Below, one piece after another: positions 32,028 to 34,414 of a DNA stretch of 34,414 nt. Under the pieces are notes generated by a model. That model was given only the letters and a program-made list of their open reading frames with translations, had not been told where the DNA came from and made no database searches. The stretch's first letter is position 1. Every line of letters starts with the position of its first letter. A program made the translations under genes and the position numbers. Origin of the DNA: a virus; IMG/VR virus record IMGVR_UViG_3300030385_001679, positions 1 to 34,414 of that record; one strand, written 5' to 3'.

Positions 32028-32603
32028 ATGTCTGCCCCTGTCTACGGATCAATCGTGTATGGCTCTGGCTATACACTCGGTGATACTTTTGAGATCACTG
32101 ACGTAATCGTATTGAACGAAAAATACCTGCGTGTTATGCTGTCAGCAGCTGTCGTCGTAGACACTACTTTTCTTTCTACTGCGTCATATGTTCTTACGAC
32201 TAATGCGGGTGACTCTGTCGCCACTTATGTGTCTAAAGTCGTTTCTCAGTCTGACGGCTCCAAGTTGGTCACCGAAATATTGTTGGAGATAACATTACTT
32301 CCACCAGGTGATCTTTTTAAGTTGACAATTTCAGGACTAAAGACTAGCTCTGGAATTGCCGTGACTGCTTCATCTGTATTCTATGGGCGTGCAACTAAAA
32401 CAGACGCTATTATGCATTCCTTACCAGACCACTTTGCGAGTGATATGAACTCGTCTGTAGGTATTTTGTCGGCTGCTATTTCGACTGAGGATGATTATAT
32501 AGGTGGACAGAGAAGCTTTGCTGCTCCATTCAACTCTATAGATTATCTCATCACAGACCTTGGCGCTCGAATAGCAGACGACACAGGGGAGTACACCACA
32601 TAG
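32028..32603 (+). CDS. Tail/virion structural protein
   Basis: 191 residues beginning MSAPVYGSIVYGSGYTLGDT, followed by a beta-rich domain (LRVMLSAAVVVDTTFLS, LLEITLLPPGDLFKLTISGL) like fibronectin/Ig-type modules in phage tail proteins, and a helical C-terminal part (IMHSLPDHFASDMNSSVGIL). No family I can name. Position at the start of a fibre gene run supports a virion role. No ribosome site of note: the short gap after the acidic ORF suggests coupled translation. Confidence 0.5.
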   Translation: MSAPVYGSIVYGSGYTLGDTFEITDVIVLNEKYLRVMLSAAVVVDTTFLSTASYVLTTNAGDSVATYVSKVVSQSDGSKLVTEILLEITLLPPGDLFKLTISGLKTSSGIAVTASSVFYGRATKTDAIMHSLPDHFASDMNSSVGILSAAISTEDDYIGGQRSFAAPFNSIDYLITDLGARIADDTGEYTT

Positions 32604-32612
32604 GTATATTAA

Positions 32613-32846
32613 ATGGCTTTACATGAAGAAATAGTACCCTCATTCGGCGGCGGTCCTCATGCCCTTCACAGATTTGTATTTGCTAATGCAACTGCTAAAG
32701 GTAACCTCGCGGATACTAACAAAGGGACTCTTACATTAACAAGTGCCGATGTTGGAAGTGTTGCGCACGTTGTAGCTGACAGTAAATTTTATATCATCGA
32801 CTCAGTATCTGGTGGCACACCTACGTGGTTACTCTTGGCAGGGTAA
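32613..32846 (+). CDS. Stand-alone fibre N-terminal domain, 77 aa
   Basis: The product (MALHEEIVPSFGGGPHALHR onward) is paralogous to the first 70 residues of the two following fibre genes: PHALHRFVFA, DTNKGTLTLTSADVG, VAHVV and a final T-W-LLLAG. Here it ends after the domain rather than continuing into a fibre shaft, so it is either a free adaptor or a remnant from module shuffling. DNA identity to the copy at 34031 is about 90% over 84 bases, so duplication is recent or maintained by recombination. Confidence 0.65.
   Translation: MALHEEIVPSFGGGPHALHRFVFANATAKGNLADTNKGTLTLTSADVGSVAHVVADSKFYIIDSVSGGTPTWLLLAG
32652..32735 (+). repeat. Direct repeat, copy 1 (fibre N-terminal module)
   Basis: This 84-base stretch matches 34031-34114 collinearly, with identical runs of 33 bases at the left (32652-32684) and 25 bases at the right (32711-32735); I count about 8-9 mismatches in total. 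Confidence 0.9.
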
Positions 32847-32942
32847 CATAAGAAAATTCCGCTGAGTTGGTGGAACTCTTGGAGGGATGAGATGTGTGTT
32901 CTAACAAGGTTAACTCCAGCCTATGAATTAAGAGAATAAACA

Positions 32943-33986
32943 ATGGCTTTACATTCAAAACTCGGTCCTGTTGATGGTATTCACCCAGTTCACACATATG
33001 TGTTTGCGACGAGTGTTACACGCGGCACCCTGACTGACGTAGATAAAGGTGTGTTGACCCTCACGGCAGTTGACATAGGTAAAGTTGCGTTTCAGCAGTC
33101 CGACGAAACGTTTTGGATTCTGTCTTCCATATCACCAGTGGACTGGGCAGAGGTGGGTGCAGCAACGGCTACTCCTGGAGCACACTCACCCACTCATGAA
33201 CACGGTGAAGTAGATGCTCTTGCGCACGATGATCTCTTTGCGAGTGCTCCTACGAACAGCCACACGGCCATAGACACCCACATTGCTGCTTCCACTACCC
33301 ACTTCACCGAAGGGTCTATTGACCACACAGCCATTACGAATATTGGCACGAACAGCCACACGGCCATAGACACCCACATTGCTGCTTCCACTACCCACTT
33401 CACCGAAGGGTCTATTAATCATACAGCCATTGCGAATATTGGCACGAACAGCCACGCGGCCATAGACACCCACGTTACTGCTGCCGCTGCCCACATTGCC
33501 AACACGTCTAACCCGCACAGCGTGACTCACACGCAAGCAGGGGCTGCTGCTGCGGCCCACGTACACGCAGTTGCGTCTGACTCAGCAGCTGGATTCCGTC
33601 CAGTGTCAAAAATGGATGCGACTACTGCTCCTGGCGCTGGTGATGACACTGGGGATGGTTTTGAAGTTGGTAGTCTCTGGATTGATGTAACTGCCAACAA
33701 AACGTATTCGTGTGTGGACTCGACTTCGACAGCTGCCGTGTGGAATGATCTAACGGCAGGCGGGGGTGGTGGAGGTGGACACAGCGCAGCAGTAGATCCT
33801 ACAGCTAGCGACGATAGCTATTCGCTAGGAACAGTTTGGGTAAACACAGTCACCGATAGACATTTTATCTGTGTGGACGCTAGTTCTAGTGCGGCGATTT
33901 GGGCCAGCTTATCTACAGATTTGAACGCCATAGTTTGCGACAATGGGCTAGTAATTGTGGATGATGGTAATGTCATTATCGACTGA
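32943..33986 (+). CDS. Tail fibre with tandem His/Thr repeats
   Basis: 347 residues. The N-terminal 75 residues are the same domain as in the neighbouring genes (MALHSKLGPVDG, HTYVFA, KGVLTLTAVDIGKVA). Residues about 100-190 consist of a 32-residue unit NSHTAIDTHIAAST...EGSIDHTAITNIGT, twice nearly identical and once degenerate, then NPHSVTHTQAGA, a sequence typical of phage fibres. Two copies of a GSLWIDV...YSCVDSTSTAAVW-type module (about 238-265 and 288-315) follow, joined by a seven-Gly linker. It ends GLVIVDDGNVIID. Histidine-rich repeats could bind metal as in other fibres; this is inference. Confidence 0.7.
   Translation: MALHSKLGPVDGIHPVHTYVFATSVTRGTLTDVDKGVLTLTAVDIGKVAFQQSDETFWILSSISPVDWAEVGAATATPGAHSPTHEHGEVDALAHDDLFASAPTNSHTAIDTHIAASTTHFTEGSIDHTAITNIGTNSHTAIDTHIAASTTHFTEGSINHTAIANIGTNSHAAIDTHVTAAAAHIANTSNPHSVTHTQAGAAAAAHVHAVASDSAAGFRPVSKMDATTAPGAGDDTGDGFEVGSLWIDVTANKTYSCVDSTSTAAVWNDLTAGGGGGGGHSAAVDPTASDDSYSLGTVWVNTVTDRHFICVDASSSAAIWASLSTDLNAIVCDNGLVIVDDGNVIID
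33252..33443 (+). repeat. 96-bp tandem repeat in the fibre gene
   Basis: Two adjacent 96-base units start at 33252 and 33348 (both ACGAACAGCCACACGGCC) with few differences, and a third, degenerate unit begins at 33444 and fades by about 33506. The unit is 32 codons, so copy changes keep the frame. Confidence 0.92.
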
Positions 33987-33994
33987 GGTATAGA

Positions 33995-34414
33995 ATGAAA
34001 CACGAAGACATAGTTGCAACGACTAAGGGTGGTCCTCATGCCCTTCACAGATTTGTATTTGCTGATGCATCTGCTAAAACTGCGCTCACGGATACTAACA
34101 AAGGGACTCTTACACTAGCCGCAGCAGATGTTGGGTGTGTGGCACATGTCGTAGCGGTCGATGAGTTCTACGTCTTGACAGACCACAGTCCTGTTACTTG
34201 GGCACAGTTAGCCGCTGGAGGCAGCCCAGGCGGATCCAACACGCAGATCCAGTACAACAATTCGGGAGCATTCGGCGGCAGCGCGGCGAGCATCACCAGC
34301 GCCGGTACGATCACGATGCCAGAGCAGGGAAGCGCGCCGAGCACGCCAACCGCAGCTACGAGCATCTACACCGGATCGGACGGCGTGATCAGCGCGCTTG
34401 ATGCGGACGGGGCC
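33995..34414 (+). CDS. Tail fibre, 3' partial, with composition break
   Basis: ATG at 33995 (MKHEDIVATTKGGPHALHRF) and open to the right edge, 140 codons. The first 70 residues are the fibre N-terminal domain of the two preceding genes. After LAAGGSPGGSNTQIQYNNSG comes a second, unrelated-looking part with the motif QIQYNNSGAFGGSA, common in phage fibres and appendages. Base composition changes sharply at the junction: about 46% GC over 33961-34200 and about 67% over 34211-34414 by hand count. Reads as a fibre with a transferred shaft segment, or possibly an assembly chimera at a contig end. Confidence 0.75.
   Translation, partial: MKHEDIVATTKGGPHALHRFVFADASAKTALTDTNKGTLTLAAADVGCVAHVVAVDEFYVLTDHSPVTWAQLAAGGSPGGSNTQIQYNNSGAFGGSAASITSAGTITMPEQGSAPSTPTAATSIYTGSDGVISALDADGA
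34031..34114 (+). repeat. Direct repeat, copy 2 (fibre N-terminal module)
   Basis: Collinear with 32652-32735; see that entry. The two copies share runs of 33 and 25 identical bases at fixed spacing, which would favour homologous recombination that deletes the 1.4 kb between them. Confidence 0.9.

Noticed and set aside
32847-32942. Possible tRNA or regulatory RNA in the 96-base gap (GAGTT-ggtgg-AACTC hairpin, TGGAG/CTCCA pair)
   Set aside because: No acceptor stem, no anticodon stem in the right place and no TTCRANNC loop on either strand; only short pairings of the kind expected by chance.
33995-34414. The last fibre gene and the first spike gene as one gene across a circular junction
   Set aside because: If the ends were directly joined, the frame would read TGG GTT TAG and stop at base 9, so the two are not one continuous frame; end overlap or missing sequence cannot be excluded.

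Overview
The window is a piece of a double-stranded DNA phage genome, most likely a tailed phage. All supported genes lie on the + strand, start codons overlap stop codons in many places (ATGA, TAATG, TGATG), and the contents are phage-specific: lysis genes, a full replisome, a GpA-type large terminase and tail fibres. No integrase, repressor, tRNA or CRISPR array was found. Signal peptides and spanin-like membrane proteins point to a Gram-negative host (inference). Both ends cut through fibre or spike genes. Capsid, portal and tail-tube genes are not in the window.

Layout. 1-4.6 kb: a large beta-helix tail spike open to the left edge, a holin-like membrane protein and a virion appendage protein. 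4.6-6.5 kb: two membrane/coiled-coil proteins resembling spanins, a 50-aa coiled coil and a peptidoglycan-binding endolysin candidate. 7-18.2 kb: replication genes, namely a UvsW-like helicase, a J-domain protein, a possible helicase loader, a DnaB/gp41-type helicase, a zinc/TOPRIM primase, dUTPase, two cysteine-rich small proteins, a family A DNA polymerase with proofreading domain, a UvsY-like mediator candidate and a gp32-type ssDNA-binding protein ending at a strong terminator. 18.3-23.4 kb: recA interrupted by an HNH intein exactly in the P-loop, then an SbcD/gp47 nuclease and SbcC/gp46 ATPase. 23.7-28.5 kb: an accessory stretch behind its own promoter, with an HNH/AP2-like endonuclease, a Holliday-junction-resolvase-like nuclease, an epimerase-like and a DegT-like protein that both seem to lack the catalytic lysine, small proteins and an MT-A70 methyltransferase. 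28.5-31.8 kb: ParB-domain protein, large terminase, coiled-coil protein and Dam-type methyltransferase. 31.8 kb to the end: a new promoter, a tiny acidic ORF and a run of fibre genes with duplicated modules.

How it fits together. The replication and recombination set looks like T4-style recombination-dependent replication (gp32, UvsY, UvsW, gp41, gp46/47 counterparts), but the recombinase is a bacterial-type RecA carrying an intein and the polymerase is family A. The best leads are the P-loop intein, a nested inverted repeat that could hide the ribosome site and start codon of the accessory operon, the paired degenerate sugar-type enzymes, the (AAC)8 tract feeding the ssDNA-binding protein gene, and a sharp composition jump inside the last fibre gene. 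I saw no gene-free stretch longer than about 100 bases.
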